Below the pieces are notes generated by a model that ran no database searches, had not been told where the DNA came from, and worked only from the letters and a program-made list of their open reading frames with translations. The translations under genes and the position numbers were made by a program. Shown here piece after piece: positions 16,572 through 26,091 of a DNA stretch of 64,000 bases. Source of the stretch: HK1 sp965202735 (lineage in GTDB: Bacteria > Pseudomonadota > Gammaproteobacteria > HK1); contig OZ241844.1 of assembly GCA_965202735.1 (NCBI GenBank), forward strand, positions 4,402,001-4,466,000, read 5' to 3'. Every line of letters starts with the position of its first letter. Within the stretch, counting starts at the first letter, position 1.

Positions 16572-17921
16572 ATGACGCCGATGACGCCGAGGGAGATCGT
16601 CCACGAGCTGGACAAGCACATCGTGGGGCAGGCCGACGCGAAGCGGGCGGTGGCGATTGCGCTCCGCAACCGCTGGCGGCGGATGCAGGTCGGCGAGGAG
16701 ATGCGCGCCGAGATCACGCCGAAGAACATCCTGATGATCGGGCCGACCGGCGTCGGCAAGACCGAGATCGCCCGCCGTCTCGCCCGCCTCGCGAGCGCTC
16801 CGTTCATCAAGGTCGAGGCCACCAAGTTCACCGAGGTCGGATACGTCGGGCGCGACGTCGAGTCCATCGTGCGCGACCTCACCGACGTCGCGGTGAAGCT
16901 CAACCGGGAGCGCGAGACGGAAAAGGTCCGGCGCCGGGCCGAGGATGCGGCGGAAGAGCGCATCCTCGACATCCTGCTTCGCCCCGCGCGCGCCGGTGTC
17001 GCCTCCGTGGGCGGTGGCGACGGCGCGGACGGCGGCGACGGGTCCGCCTCCACCCGGCAGAAGTTCCGCAAGATGCTCCGCGAGGGCAAGCTCGACGAGC
17101 GGGAGATCGAGATCGAGCTGAGCATGCCCGCCATCGGGGTCGAGATCATGGCCCCGCCCGGCATGGAGGAGATGACCAGCCAGCTCCAGGGCATGTTCCA
17201 GAGCCTGGGCGGAGGGAAGACCCGGACCCGCCGGCTGCGGATCCGCGATGCGTTCCGGCTGCTGACGGAGGAGGAGGCGGGGAAGCTCATCAACGAGGAC
17301 GATCTCAAGTCGAGGGCGGTGGAGGATGTCGAGCAGAACGGCATCGTGTTCCTCGACGAGATCGACAAGGTCTCGCGCCGCAGCGACCGCGTCGGCGCCG
17401 ACGTCTCGCGCGAAGGGGTGCAGCGCGACCTGCTGCCGCTCGTCGAGGGCAGTACCGTCTCGACCAGGTACGGCGCGGTGCGCACCGATCACATCCTGTT
17501 CATCGCCTCCGGCGCGTTCCACACCGCCAGACCCTCGGATCTCATCCCCGAGCTCCAGGGCCGGTTCCCGATCCGGGTGGAGCTCGCCGCGCTCGGGGTC
17601 GACGACTTCCTGCGCATCCTCACCGAGCCGGACTGCTCGCTGACCGAGCAGTACTGCGCGCTCCTCGGCGCCGAGCGGGTGGCCCTCTCGTTCACCGGGG
17701 AGGGCCTGCGACGGATCGCGGAGATCGCGTGGCAGGTCAACGAGTCGACCGAGAACATCGGCGCGCGCCGGCTGCACACGATACTGGAGCGGCTGCTGGA
17801 GACCCTTTCGTTCGAGAGCGCGGACATGGCCGGGCGGTGCGTCGAGATCGACGCGGAGTACGTCGACTCGCATCTCGCGGAGCTCGCATCCGACCAGGAC
17901 CTGTCGCGGTACATTCTCTGA
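16572..17921 (+). CDS. hslU: ATP-dependent protease ATPase subunit HslU
   Basis: A 449-residue AAA+ unfoldase. Walker A is GPTGVGKTEIARRLARL near residue 57, followed by the pore motif GYVGRDVES. The I-domain spans roughly residues 110-240 and includes a short Gly/Asp-rich loop (VGGGDGADGGDG) that looks expanded. Walker B is GIVFLDEIDKVSRR, and the sensor-2 region and HslV-activating C-terminus (DLSRYIL) are intact. It is in an operon with hslV upstream and DUF971 27 bases downstream. Confidence 0.97.
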   Translation: MTPMTPREIVHELDKHIVGQADAKRAVAIALRNRWRRMQVGEEMRAEITPKNILMIGPTGVGKTEIARRLARLASAPFIKVEATKFTEVGYVGRDVESIVRDLTDVAVKLNRERETEKVRRRAEDAAEERILDILLRPARAGVASVGGGDGADGGDGSASTRQKFRKMLREGKLDEREIEIELSMPAIGVEIMAPPGMEEMTSQLQGMFQSLGGGKTRTRRLRIRDAFRLLTEEEAGKLINEDDLKSRAVEDVEQNGIVFLDEIDKVSRRSDRVGADVSREGVQRDLLPLVEGSTVSTRYGAVRTDHILFIASGAFHTARPSDLIPELQGRFPIRVELAALGVDDFLRILTEPDCSLTEQYCALLGAERVALSFTGEGLRRIAEIAWQVNESTENIGARRLHTILERLLETLSFESADMAGRCVEIDAEYVDSHLAELASDQDLSRYIL

Positions 17922-17948
17922 AGCGAGTCCCGACGGCCGGGAGCCCCC

Positions 17949-18329
17949 ATGACCACGCCTCGAGCGGACCCGCCGAATCCCACCGAGCTGCGCTACGACA
18001 CCGCGGCGCACGTCCTGCACGTGGCCTTCGACAACGACGAGCGGTTCTCCTACACGGCCGAGTTCCTGCGCGTGCATTCGCCGTCGGCCGAAGTCCGCGG
18101 CCACGGCCCCGGTCAGGAGGTCCTGCAGGTGGGAAAGGAGCGGGTCGGCATCGAGGGCATCGAGCCGGTGGGCCGCTACGCGGTGCGCCTGCGCTTCGAC
18201 GACGGCCACGACACCGGCCTCTACTCCTGGGAGGAGCTGCACTGGCTCGGCACCCACCAGGAACGGCTGTGGGCCGACTACCTCGAACGGCTGCGGGCGG
18301 CCGGTCACCAGCGCCGGCTCGATGGATGA
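17949..18329 (+). CDS. DUF971 domain protein
   Basis: A 126-residue protein of the DUF971/GBBH-like N-terminal family (PTELRYDTAAHVLHVAF, VGRYAVRLRFDDGHDTGLYSWEELHWLG). It is the usual gene after hslU in gammaproteobacteria. Related domains carry a zinc site in gamma-butyrobetaine hydroxylase, but the stand-alone family has no proven role. A 190-base GC-rich spacer with no evident signal follows before ubiE. Confidence 0.9.
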   Translation: MTTPRADPPNPTELRYDTAAHVLHVAFDNDERFSYTAEFLRVHSPSAEVRGHGPGQEVLQVGKERVGIEGIEPVGRYAVRLRFDDGHDTGLYSWEELHWLGTHQERLWADYLERLRAAGHQRRLDG

Positions 18330-18521
18330 AGGCATGGCCCGGGCGGCGTTGCGAGCGCCCGGCGCGACCCCCGGCGCGCTACCCCCCGCTCGCCGCGCCA
18401 TGATGGCCGAGCGCCCGCGTCCGCCGCGTCTCCCGGGTCGGGGCGGGCGGGCGGGCACCCGCTCCGCCGCGACTCCCCGGTACGGCTCGCCCGGCCGGGC
18501 TCTCGCCTCCTCGTGCCGGTC

Positions 18522-19268
18522 ATGAACGCGCGGACCACGCACTTCGGATTCGAGGAGGTCCCGGCGGGCGAGAAGCAGGCGCGGGTCGGGGCGGTGTTCG
18601 AGTCGGTCGCCGGACGCTACGACGTCATGAACGATCTGATGTCGCTCGGGCTGCACCGGAGCTGGAAGCGCTTCGCCGTCCACATCGCCCGCGTGCGCTC
18701 CGGCGCGCGGGTGCTCGATCTGGCCGGAGGTACCGGCGACCTGGCCGCGCGCCTCGCGCCCGCGGTGGGAGAAGGGGGGAGCGTGGTGCTCGCCGACATC
18801 AGCCGTCCCATGCTGGAACGCGGGCGGACGCGCCTCCTCGACCGCGGGCTCGCCGGCAACGTCCACTACACCGAGTGCAACGCCGAGCGCCTGCCGTTCC
18901 CCGACCGCAGCTTCGATCGCGTCCTGATCGGCTTCGGCCTGCGCAACGTCACCCATCAGGGCCGGGCGCTGGCCGAGATGTGGCGGGTGCTGCGCCCGGC
19001 CGGCATGCTGCTGGTGCTGGAGTTCTCGCGCCTCGCCGTGCCGGCGCTCCAGCGCGCCTACGACGCCTGGTCGTTCGCGGTGCTGCCCGTCCTCGGACGC
19101 CTGGTCGCCGGAGACGCGGACAGCTACCGCTACCTTGCGGAGTCCATCCGCCGGCACCCGGACCAGGAGACGCTGCTCGACGCCATGCGCGAGGCCGGAT
19201 TCGAGCGCTGCGGGTTTCACAATCTCGCGTGCGGCATCGTCGCCGTCCACAAGGGATACCGCCTGTGA
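18522..19268 (+). CDS. ubiE: Ubiquinone/menaquinone C-methyltransferase UbiE
   Basis: A 248-residue SAM-dependent methyltransferase acting on the ring of ubiquinone (and menaquinone) precursors. It has TTHFGFEEV at the N-terminus, the SAM site VLDLAGGTGDLAARL, the NAERLPFPDRSFD motif and GFGLRNVTH. ATG 18522 aligns with the family start; GTG 18513 is three codons earlier. It leads the ubiE-ubiJ-ubiB set. Confidence 0.96.
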   Translation: MNARTTHFGFEEVPAGEKQARVGAVFESVAGRYDVMNDLMSLGLHRSWKRFAVHIARVRSGARVLDLAGGTGDLAARLAPAVGEGGSVVLADISRPMLERGRTRLLDRGLAGNVHYTECNAERLPFPDRSFDRVLIGFGLRNVTHQGRALAEMWRVLRPAGMLLVLEFSRLAVPALQRAYDAWSFAVLPVLGRLVAGDADSYRYLAESIRRHPDQETLLDAMREAGFERCGFHNLACGIVAVHKGYRL

Positions 19269-19341
19269 AGGCGGGGGAGGGGGCGGGGGCGGCCGGTCGC
19301 CGGCGGCGGGCCGCGGGATCGGCCGCCGGTCGGACCGGGGG

Positions 19342-19414
19342 CCTCTCCGCGCGAGTGTGCGGGCGGTCGCCGACGAGCGAGCCAATCCTCTCCGCGCGGG
19401 TGCGCGGGCGGTCG
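19342..19414 (+). repeat. Short displaced duplication upstream of ubiJ
   Basis: A 28-base segment beginning CCTCTCCGCGCG (19342-19369) recurs with two mismatches at 19387-19414, 45 bases later, ending at the ubiJ start codon. Confidence 0.6.
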
Positions 19415-20028
19415 TGAGCGCGCTTCCCGTCGGCCTGCTCGGCCGGTTGATCGACGCCGCGCTCGAGCTGGACCCCGAGACGCGCCACGCCCTGGCCGGC
19501 CTGTCGGGCCGGGTCGTCGAGCTCGACGCCACCGGCGTCGGGGTGCTGCGCCTGCGCATCGACGGCGAGCGGGTGCGCGTCGGGCCGCGCGACGGGGAGG
19601 TCGACGCCGACGTGACGATCTCCGGCCCTCCGCTGTCGCTGCTCCGCTTCGCGTTCGCCGGCGACCGCGAGAGCCTGATCCTGAGCGAGGAGGTGCGCCT
19701 GCGCGGCGACATCGCGCTGGCGACGCGGCTGCGGCAGATCGTCGCCCGGATGGATGTCGACATCGAAGAAGCCTTCGCGCGGCGCATCGGCGACATTCCG
19801 GCCCACGAGCTCGCCCGCGGCGTGCGCGGGCTGGGCGGCTGGATGCGCGCGGCCGGCGCCGCGTTGCTCGCGGACGTGTCGGAGTACCTGCGCTACGAGG
19901 CCGCCGCGACGCCGCTCGCGGACGAGGCCGAGCGGCTCTCGCAGGCCGCCGACACGATCCGCGACGATGTCGAGCGTCTCGAGGCCCGGGTGGGGCGGCT
20001 CGAACGCCGGGGCGCGCCGCGGCCGTGA
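19414..20028 (+). CDS. ubiJ: Ubiquinone biosynthesis accessory factor UbiJ
   Basis: A 204-residue protein with an SCP2 lipid-binding domain (about residues 10-110; VTISGPPLSLLRFAFAG) and a C-terminal helical segment predicted to be coiled (ERLSQAADTIRDDVERLE). UbiJ organises the soluble Ubi complex and binds hydrophobic quinone intermediates. GTG 19414 is chosen because upstream sequence is low-complexity and repeated. Its stop overlaps the ubiB GTG start (GTGA at 20025), indicating coupling. Confidence 0.88.
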   Translation: MSALPVGLLGRLIDAALELDPETRHALAGLSGRVVELDATGVGVLRLRIDGERVRVGPRDGEVDADVTISGPPLSLLRFAFAGDRESLILSEEVRLRGDIALATRLRQIVARMDVDIEEAFARRIGDIPAHELARGVRGLGGWMRAAGAALLADVSEYLRYEAAATPLADEAERLSQAADTIRDDVERLEARVGRLERRGAPRP

Positions 20029-21692
20029 TCGGGTTCCGCCGGATACTGAGGCTCGTCTCCATCAACGTGGTGCTGGTGCGTCACGGACTCGACGATATCG
20101 TGCTGAGGACGCACCTGCTGCGCCCGGTCCGGTTCGTCCTCTACCTCCTGCCCTGGAACTGGGTCCGCCGGGAGCAGGCGCCGCGCGCGGTGCGGCTGCG
20201 CCGCGCGCTCGAGGACCTCGGTCCGATCTTCGTCAAGTTCGGCCAGATCCTCTCGACCCGCCGCGACCTGCTGCCCGAGGACATCGCGGACGAGTTCGCG
20301 AGCCTCCAGGACGGGGTGCCGCCGTTCCCGGGCGAGGCCGCCGCCGCGATCGTGCGTCGCGAGCTCGGGCGTCCGGTGGAGGAGATCTTCAGCGAGTTCG
20401 CGCGCGAGCCGCTGGCATCGGCGTCGATCGCCCAGGTCCACTCGGCGCGGCTCGCCGACGGCCGGGAAGTGGTGGTCAAGGTCGTGCGCCCGGAGATCGA
20501 GAAGGTCATCCGGCGCGACGTGAGCCTGCTCCGGCTCGTGGCGGACCTGGCGCACCGGTACTGGCCCGATGCGCGGCGGCTCCACCCGCGCGAGGTCGTG
20601 GCCGAGTACGAGAAGACCATCCTCGACGAGCTCGATCTGCTGCGCGAGGCGGCGTCCGCCTCGCAGCTTCGCAGGAACTTCGAGGGCTCCGACCTGCTCT
20701 ACGTGCCGGAGGTGCACTGGGAGTACACGCGGCGCCGGGTGATGGTGATGGAGCGGGTATCGGGGATACCGGTGAGCAACGTCGGCGCGCTCGCCGACGC
20801 CGGCATCGATCTGCGGCTGCTCGCCGAGCGGGGCGTCGAGATCTTCTTCACCCAGTTGACGCACCACAACTTCTTTCACGCCGACATGCACCCCGGCAAC
20901 ATCTTCGTCGATCGCGCCCGCCCCGAGCGTCCGAGGTACATCGCGGTGGACTTCGGCATCATGGGGGCCCTGTCCGAGCAGGACCAGCGCTACCTCGCCG
21001 AGAATCTCCTCGCGTTCCTCAATCGCGACTACCGCCGGGTGGCGGAGCTGCACGTCGAGTCGAGGTGGGTCCCGGCCGACACCCGCATCGACGAGTTCGA
21101 GGCGGCGGTCCGCACGGTGTGCGAGCCCATCTTCGACCGCCCGCTGAAGGAGATCTCCTTCGGCCGGATGCTCGTGCAGCTCTTCCGCACCACGCGGCGG
21201 TTCCACATGGAGGTGCAGCCGCAGCTCGTTCTGCTGCAGAAGACGCTGCTCAACGTCGAGGGTCTCGGCCGCCAGCTCTATCCCGACCTGGACCTCTGGG
21301 AGACCGCCAAGCCGTTCCTCGATCGCTGGATGCGCGGGAAGATCGGCGCCCGGGGGCTGATGCGAGAGCTCGGGCGCCAGGCGCCGAGGTGGGGCGAGAC
21401 CCTGCCGGCGCTCCCGGGTCTCGCCTACGAGACGATGAAGCTCGCGCGCTCGGGACGGATCGAGGTCGGCATCCGTTGCGAAGCGATCGACCGGCTGCGC
21501 GCCGAGGTCCGCCGGGGAAACCGGCGCGTCGTGCAGGCGGTGGCCGGCGCCGCGCTGCTGGTCGCGGCGTCGGTGGTGCTCGGCGTGGGTGCGGAGCAGC
21601 TCGCGCACCTGTGGGGAGCGCCGCTGTGGGTGGGGGTCCTCGGCGGCGTGGGCGCGGGCCTGATCCTCGCCGCGCTGTCGGGCGGGGACTGA
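20025..21692 (+). CDS. ubiB: Ubiquinone biosynthesis kinase-like protein UbiB
   Basis: A 555-residue ABC1/ADCK family protein. The KxGQ motif is in FVKFGQILSTRRDLLPED near residue 80. The Ala-rich nucleotide loop (PLASASIAQVHSARL), the catalytic segment (HADMHPGNIFVDR) and the DFG-like VDFGIMG are intact. Two C-terminal membrane helices (residues about 505-550) anchor it. UbiB is an ATPase that supports ubiquinone synthesis at the inner membrane. Length matches E. coli UbiB (546). It ends 16 bases before the convergent ctpA. Confidence 0.96.
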   Translation: MIGFRRILRLVSINVVLVRHGLDDIVLRTHLLRPVRFVLYLLPWNWVRREQAPRAVRLRRALEDLGPIFVKFGQILSTRRDLLPEDIADEFASLQDGVPPFPGEAAAAIVRRELGRPVEEIFSEFAREPLASASIAQVHSARLADGREVVVKVVRPEIEKVIRRDVSLLRLVADLAHRYWPDARRLHPREVVAEYEKTILDELDLLREAASASQLRRNFEGSDLLYVPEVHWEYTRRRVMVMERVSGIPVSNVGALADAGIDLRLLAERGVEIFFTQLTHHNFFHADMHPGNIFVDRARPERPRYIAVDFGIMGALSEQDQRYLAENLLAFLNRDYRRVAELHVESRWVPADTRIDEFEAAVRTVCEPIFDRPLKEISFGRMLVQLFRTTRRFHMEVQPQLVLLQKTLLNVEGLGRQLYPDLDLWETAKPFLDRWMRGKIGARGLMRELGRQAPRWGETLPALPGLAYETMKLARSGRIEVGIRCEAIDRLRAEVRRGNRRVVQAVAGAALLVAASVVLGVGAEQLAHLWGAPLWVGVLGGVGAGLILAALSGGD

Positions 21693-21707
21693 TCCGCCGC
21701 CGGCTTA

Positions 21708-23021
21708 CTACGAGCGGCCCTTGAGAATGTGCAGGCCCTTGAGGAGGTTGAGCGCCTCGTAGAGCGCGAAGTCCCGCTCCGCGAGCGGCATGTCGTCGGC
21801 TTCCCGCCGGGCCTGCCCCGCCGCATCGAGGCCGTCCTTCCCGTCGTCGCCTTCCAGGTGGCCCGCAAGGTCGGCCTCCTTCACCCCCTGGCCGATGTCG
21901 ATCTGGGACACGCGCATGCGATCGAGGGTGATGTCGGGGACGATCCCGCGCGCCTGGATCGACGTCCCCGAAGGCGTGTAGTACCGCGCCGTGGTGAGCT
22001 TCAGCGCCGATCCGTTGCCGAGCGGAAGGATCGTCTGCACCGAGCCCTTGCCGAACGTCTTCTCCCCCATGATCACCGCGCGTCCGTGATCCTGAAGCGC
22101 CCCGGCGACGATCTCGGAGGCGGAGGCGGACCCCGCGTTGACCAGCACCACGAGCGGAACGCCCTCGAGGATGTCCGCCCCCTTGGCGCTGAACGTGAGC
22201 TTCGCGTCGTCCATCCGCCCCTCGGTGTAGACGATGGTCCCCTCGTCCAGGAACGCGTCGGACACCGACACCGCCGCGTTCAGCACCCCCCCCGGATTGT
22301 TCCGGAGATCGAGGATGAGGCCCTTGAGGCCGTCGTCGCCGGCCTCCTTCCGGAGCTTGGCGACCGCCTCGCGCAGGCTCTCCCCGGTCCGAATCTGGAA
22401 CTGGCTGATCCTGATGTATCCGTACCCCGGCTCGAGCGGACGGGTGCGCACGCTGGTGACGCGGATGACGTCGCGGGTGATGGTGATCTGGATGGGGCGT
22501 GCCTCCCCCTCCCGCACGATGGTCAGGACGATGTCGGTGCCGGGCTCGCCGCGCATCAGCTTGACCGCATCGGCCAGCGACATGCCCTTCACCAGCGTGT
22601 CGTCGAGGCGGATGACCAGGTCGCCCGCCTCGACGCCGGCACGCTGCGCGGGCGTGTCGTCGATCGGAGCGATCACCTTGACGAACCCGTCCTCCATGCC
22701 GACCTCGATGCCCAGCCCCCCGAACTCGCCGCTGGTGCCCGCCTGCAGATCCTGGTAGTCGTCGGGCACAAGGTAGGCGGAGTGCGGGTCGAGGCCGGTC
22801 AGCATGCCGCGGATCGCGCTCTCGAGCAGCGTCCCGTCGTCGACCGTCTCGACGTAGTCGTTCTTGATCCTGGCGAATACCTCGGTGAACGTGCGCAGGT
22901 CCTCGAGGGGCAGGGTGCCTTCGGCGCGACGCTCCGCGAGGACTCCCTGGCCGATGGCCAGGGACGCGCCGATCGAGACGCCGACGAGGAGCCAGGTGAC
23001 CGATCGAGTGAGCCACTTCAT
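21708..23021 (-). CDS. ctpA: S41 family C-terminal processing peptidase
   Basis: A 437-residue periplasmic serine protease. A signal anchor (VTWLLVGVSIGASLAIGQG) is followed by a PDZ domain (about residues 90-175, EFGGLGIEVGMEDGFVKV). The S41 catalytic core has serine in NAGSASASEIVAGAL and lysine in GEKTFGKGSVQ. The C-terminal tail (ADLAGHLEGDDGKDG) is acidic. It lies downstream of envC on the same strand, the common gammaproteobacterial envC-ctpA pair involved in cell-envelope remodelling. Confidence 0.95.
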   Translation of the reverse strand: MKWLTRSVTWLLVGVSIGASLAIGQGVLAERRAEGTLPLEDLRTFTEVFARIKNDYVETVDDGTLLESAIRGMLTGLDPHSAYLVPDDYQDLQAGTSGEFGGLGIEVGMEDGFVKVIAPIDDTPAQRAGVEAGDLVIRLDDTLVKGMSLADAVKLMRGEPGTDIVLTIVREGEARPIQITITRDVIRVTSVRTRPLEPGYGYIRISQFQIRTGESLREAVAKLRKEAGDDGLKGLILDLRNNPGGVLNAAVSVSDAFLDEGTIVYTEGRMDDAKLTFSAKGADILEGVPLVVLVNAGSASASEIVAGALQDHGRAVIMGEKTFGKGSVQTILPLGNGSALKLTTARYYTPSGTSIQARGIVPDITLDRMRVSQIDIGQGVKEADLAGHLEGDDGKDGLDAAGQARREADDMPLAERDFALYEALNLLKGLHILKGRS

Positions 23022-23087
23022 GTTTCGTCTCCGATACGCGCCCGAAACTCCCGGCGCGCCCGCGTCGCGCGAGAATACTCGCCGCCG

Positions 23088-24299
23088 CTAACGGCTTACA
23101 AGCGCGGCGGCGGCCGGCGCCACGCACCACCGGTAGGGGTTCACCGGGTGTCCGGCGCGCCGGATCTCGAAGTACAGGGCGGAGCGCGAATGGCCGCCGC
23201 TGTCGCCGACCGTGGCGACGATCTCCCCGGACTCCACCCAGTCGCCGGTCTCCCGGGCCAGGGTGGCGTTGTGTCCGTACAGGCTCATGAATCCGTCCTC
23301 GTGCTCGATGATGAGCAGCAGACCGAACCCCCGCAGCCAGTCGGCGTACGCGACCCGGCCGTGGTGGATGGAATGGACGGGCTCCCCGGCCGGCGCTCCG
23401 ATCAGCATGCCCCGCCAGGCCAGGCCGCTCTCGCCGCGCGGGGCGCCGTACCGGGCGAGCACCGGGCCGCTCACCGGCCACCGGAGCCGGCCGCGCAACT
23501 GCTCGAACGTCCGGTTGCCGGGGAGCTCCAGCACGTCGTCGGTGAGGGACGCGCGCAGCGCCTCGACAAGCTCCACGAGCCGGCGTTCGTCGGTCCGCAG
23601 GCGTGCGGCCCGGCTCTCGCGGCTCCGGATACGCGCGGCCAGCGCCCGCATGGCGTCCGCCCGGGCGGCGCGCCGTTCGTCGAGCTCGGCGAGGCGGCGC
23701 TGCCGCTCGCTGCGAAGCGCGGCGATGGTCGCGACCTCTCCGGCCACCTGCGCCTCCTGCGCTTCGAGCCTGGAGACGGTGCCGGCGATCGCGCCGATGC
23801 GGGCCGCGTGCGCCCGCTCGATGACGGAGTGGTAGGCGAGCAGCCGGTCGATGTTGCGCAGCGACTCGAGGTCGAGGAGCCTCGCGACCGGGTCGCGGCG
23901 GGCGAAGCGATACGAAGCGCGTATTGCGCGGGCGAGCGCACGCCGCCGCTCGGCGAGCTCGGCGCGCGTCCGTTCGACCGCGCGGCGCGCGCCGGCGGCC
24001 CGTTCGCGCGCCGCGGCCAGGCGTTCGTCGAGGCCGGCGACCTCGTTGCGGACCGCGGCCGCCAGCTTCTCGCTTCGCGCCAGCGCCTTCGTATGGGCGT
24101 CGTGCTCGTCGTGGGCCCGGGCGAGCTCGCGCGCGGTCGCCTCGAGACGGGCCCGCACCCGTTCGAGATCGCTGCGGATCTGGTAGTCCGACTGCCCCGG
24201 CGCACCGGCCGCGCAGGCGAGGAGGAACACCGGAATGCAGGCGTGCGCGAGCCGCGTGAGGAATCGCGCGCGCGGTTCGCGAACCGGATGCCTGACCAC
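23088..24299 (-). CDS. envC: EnvC-like murein hydrolase activator (degenerate M23/LytM domain)
   Basis: About 403 residues: a signal peptide (ACIPVFLLACAAGA), a long coiled-coil region (about residues 35-265) rich in Glu, Arg and Ala, and a C-terminal LytM/M23 domain. The metal ligands expected in active M23 enzymes are replaced: the first motif reads LAWRGMLIGAP and the HxH motif is SALYFEIR. EnvC in E. coli likewise has a non-catalytic LytM domain and activates AmiA/AmiB at the septum. GTG 24299 is chosen so the signal peptide is near the start; an ATG at 24401 would add 34 polar residues. Confidence 0.88.
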   Translation of the reverse strand: MVRHPVREPRARFLTRLAHACIPVFLLACAAGAPGQSDYQIRSDLERVRARLEATARELARAHDEHDAHTKALARSEKLAAAVRNEVAGLDERLAAARERAAGARRAVERTRAELAERRRALARAIRASYRFARRDPVARLLDLESLRNIDRLLAYHSVIERAHAARIGAIAGTVSRLEAQEAQVAGEVATIAALRSERQRRLAELDERRAARADAMRALAARIRSRESRAARLRTDERRLVELVEALRASLTDDVLELPGNRTFEQLRGRLRWPVSGPVLARYGAPRGESGLAWRGMLIGAPAGEPVHSIHHGRVAYADWLRGFGLLLIIEHEDGFMSLYGHNATLARETGDWVESGEIVATVGDSGGHSRSALYFEIRRAGHPVNPYRWCVAPAAAALVSR

Positions 24300-24582
24300 G
24301 CCGTGATGGTCATGCGCCGGACGGCCCGGTGTCAAACGGTGGCGGCCGAGAGTGTGGCGGCCGAGAGCCGATACAAGGATGCGGGGGGTGAGCCATGACA
24401 CCTCGGCTCCGATCCCGGGCGCGTCACGAATCGGGCGTACACCCCGGCCGATGGTGGCCGGAAGCCGGTGCGCGGAGCCGGTGCGCGGCGTTGCGGGGAG
24501 GGGATCATCGCGCTAATCTCGCGGCCCGTCGCCGGGCCGGTGCCGCCAGTGGGCCCGCCGCACCGGCCCGCGTCCGAAGGCG

Positions 24583-25014
24583 GTGCAAGTGGACAGGCTG
24601 CAAGAATTCTTCTCCAACCATCCGGGACTGTGCATGGCGTTCATCGCGATCCTCGGCGGAATCGTGTGGACGTTCTTCCAGGGCTCGGCGCGCGGCGTGC
24701 GCAAGCTGAGTCCGTCGGATGCGACGCGCCTCATCAACCACGAAGACGCCGTCATCCTCGATCTCCGCAGCGATGGCGAGTTCCGCCAGGGCCACATCGT
24801 CAACGCCCTGAACATTCCCGAGTCCCAGCTCGCGGACCGGCTCGGCAAGCTGAACAAGTTCCGCGGACGGCCGATCATCGCCACCTGCCGCACCGGCCAG
24901 ATCAGCTTGAAGGCGGGCGGAAGGCTGGTCGCCGGCGGGTTCGAGAAGGTGTACGCCCTCAATGGCGGCATCCTGGCCTGGGAAGGCGCGAGCCTTCCCC
25001 TGACCAGGAAGTAG
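24583..25014 (+). CDS. Rhodanese-like membrane-anchored protein (YibN type)
   Basis: A 143-residue protein with one N-terminal membrane helix (MAFIAILGGIVWTFFQG) and a rhodanese domain (residues 40-140) with the active-site cysteine in IIATCRTGQIS. YibN-type proteins are single-pass inner-membrane sulfurtransferase-like proteins. It is divergent from envC and lies 69 bases before gpsA. The grxC and secB genes that usually sit between yibN and gpsA are missing. Confidence 0.9.
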   Translation: MQVDRLQEFFSNHPGLCMAFIAILGGIVWTFFQGSARGVRKLSPSDATRLINHEDAVILDLRSDGEFRQGHIVNALNIPESQLADRLGKLNKFRGRPIIATCRTGQISLKAGGRLVAGGFEKVYALNGGILAWEGASLPLTRK

Positions 25015-25083
25015 CCTCGTACTCCGCCCGGTCCGCCGGCCGGACTCCACCGTGTTCGACCCGGCACCGAGTCCGACGGCGTC

Positions 25084-26091
25084 ATGAGCCGGCGCTTCGA
25101 TGTCGCGGTGCTCGGCGCCGGCTCGTGGGGCACCGCGCTCGCGGTCCTGCTGGCGCGCAACGGGCACGGGACGCTCCTGTGGGGCCGCGACGAGGCGGCG
25201 CTCGCGGCCATCGCCGAGCGCGGCAGCAACGAGAAGTACCTTCCCGGCCAGCGCTTCCCCGACCGTCTGGCGGTCGAGCCGGATTTCGCGCGGGTGGTCG
25301 ATGCGGCGGCGCGCTGCCTCGTGGCGGTTCCGAGCCATGCGTTCGGAACCGTCGCCGACGACTTCGCCGCGATGCCCGCGGCGCGCCGGGGGATGCTGTG
25401 GGCGACCAAGGGCCTCGATCCGTCGAGCGGCCGCCTCCTCCACGAGGTGGCGGCCGAGCGGCTGCCTCCCGGCGTCCCCCTCGGGGTGCTCTCCGGCCCG
25501 ACGTTTGCCGGCGAGGTGGCGAGACGCCTTCCCACCGCCGTGACGCTCGCCGCGACCGACACCGGGTTCGCCCGGGAGTGGGCGGCCCGTCTCGCGAATC
25601 CGCGGTTCCGCGTCTACACCAGCGACGACCTTGCCGGGGTGCAGATCGCGGGCGCGGTCAAGAACGTCCTCGCGGTCGCCGCCGGCATCGCGGACGGGCT
25701 CGGCTTCGGGGCGAATACCCGCGCCGCGCTCATCGCGCGGGGCCTGAGCGAGATGGTGCGGCTCGGTGAGGCGGCCGGCGGGCGCGCCGCGACCTTCATG
25801 GGGCTCGCGGGGCTGGGCGACCTCGTGCTCACCTGCACCGACGACCAGTCGCGCAACCGCCGGTTCGGGCTCGCGCTCGCGCGGGGGATGCCGCCGGCCG
25901 AAGCCGCCGCCGCCGTCGGCCAGGTCGTCGAAGGCATCGAGACGAGCGCCCGGGTGCTGGGCCTGGCCCGGCGGCTCGGGATCGAGCTGCCGATCTGCGC
26001 GCAGGTCCGGGCCGTCGTGACCGGCGCCTCCACCGCTGCCGAAGCGGTGGAGACCCTGCTCGCCCGCGACGCCGCCCGCCCGGAATGCTGA
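25084..26091 (+). CDS. gpsA: Glycerol-3-phosphate dehydrogenase [NAD(P)+]
   Basis: A 335-residue enzyme making sn-glycerol 3-phosphate for phospholipids. It has the N-terminal dinucleotide fold VAVLGAGSWGTALAVLLARNG, GPTFAGEVARRLPTAV in the middle, and the catalytic lysine in IAGAVKNVLAVAAGIADG near residue 191. The substrate-binding segment GLGDLVLTCTDDQSRN follows. Length is typical. No terminator with a T tract is evident; a GCCCGGGC palindrome lies at 26104-26123. Confidence 0.96.
   Translation: MSRRFDVAVLGAGSWGTALAVLLARNGHGTLLWGRDEAALAAIAERGSNEKYLPGQRFPDRLAVEPDFARVVDAAARCLVAVPSHAFGTVADDFAAMPAARRGMLWATKGLDPSSGRLLHEVAAERLPPGVPLGVLSGPTFAGEVARRLPTAVTLAATDTGFAREWAARLANPRFRVYTSDDLAGVQIAGAVKNVLAVAAGIADGLGFGANTRAALIARGLSEMVRLGEAAGGRAATFMGLAGLGDLVLTCTDDQSRNRRFGLALARGMPPAEAAAAVGQVVEGIETSARVLGLARRLGIELPICAQVRAVVTGASTAAEAVETLLARDAARPEC

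Noticed and set aside
15399..19796. A 1465-codon minus-strand open frame across xerC-hslVU-ubiE
   Set aside because: Very high GC keeps antisense frames open. It runs opposite to several well-identified genes and has no domain of its own.
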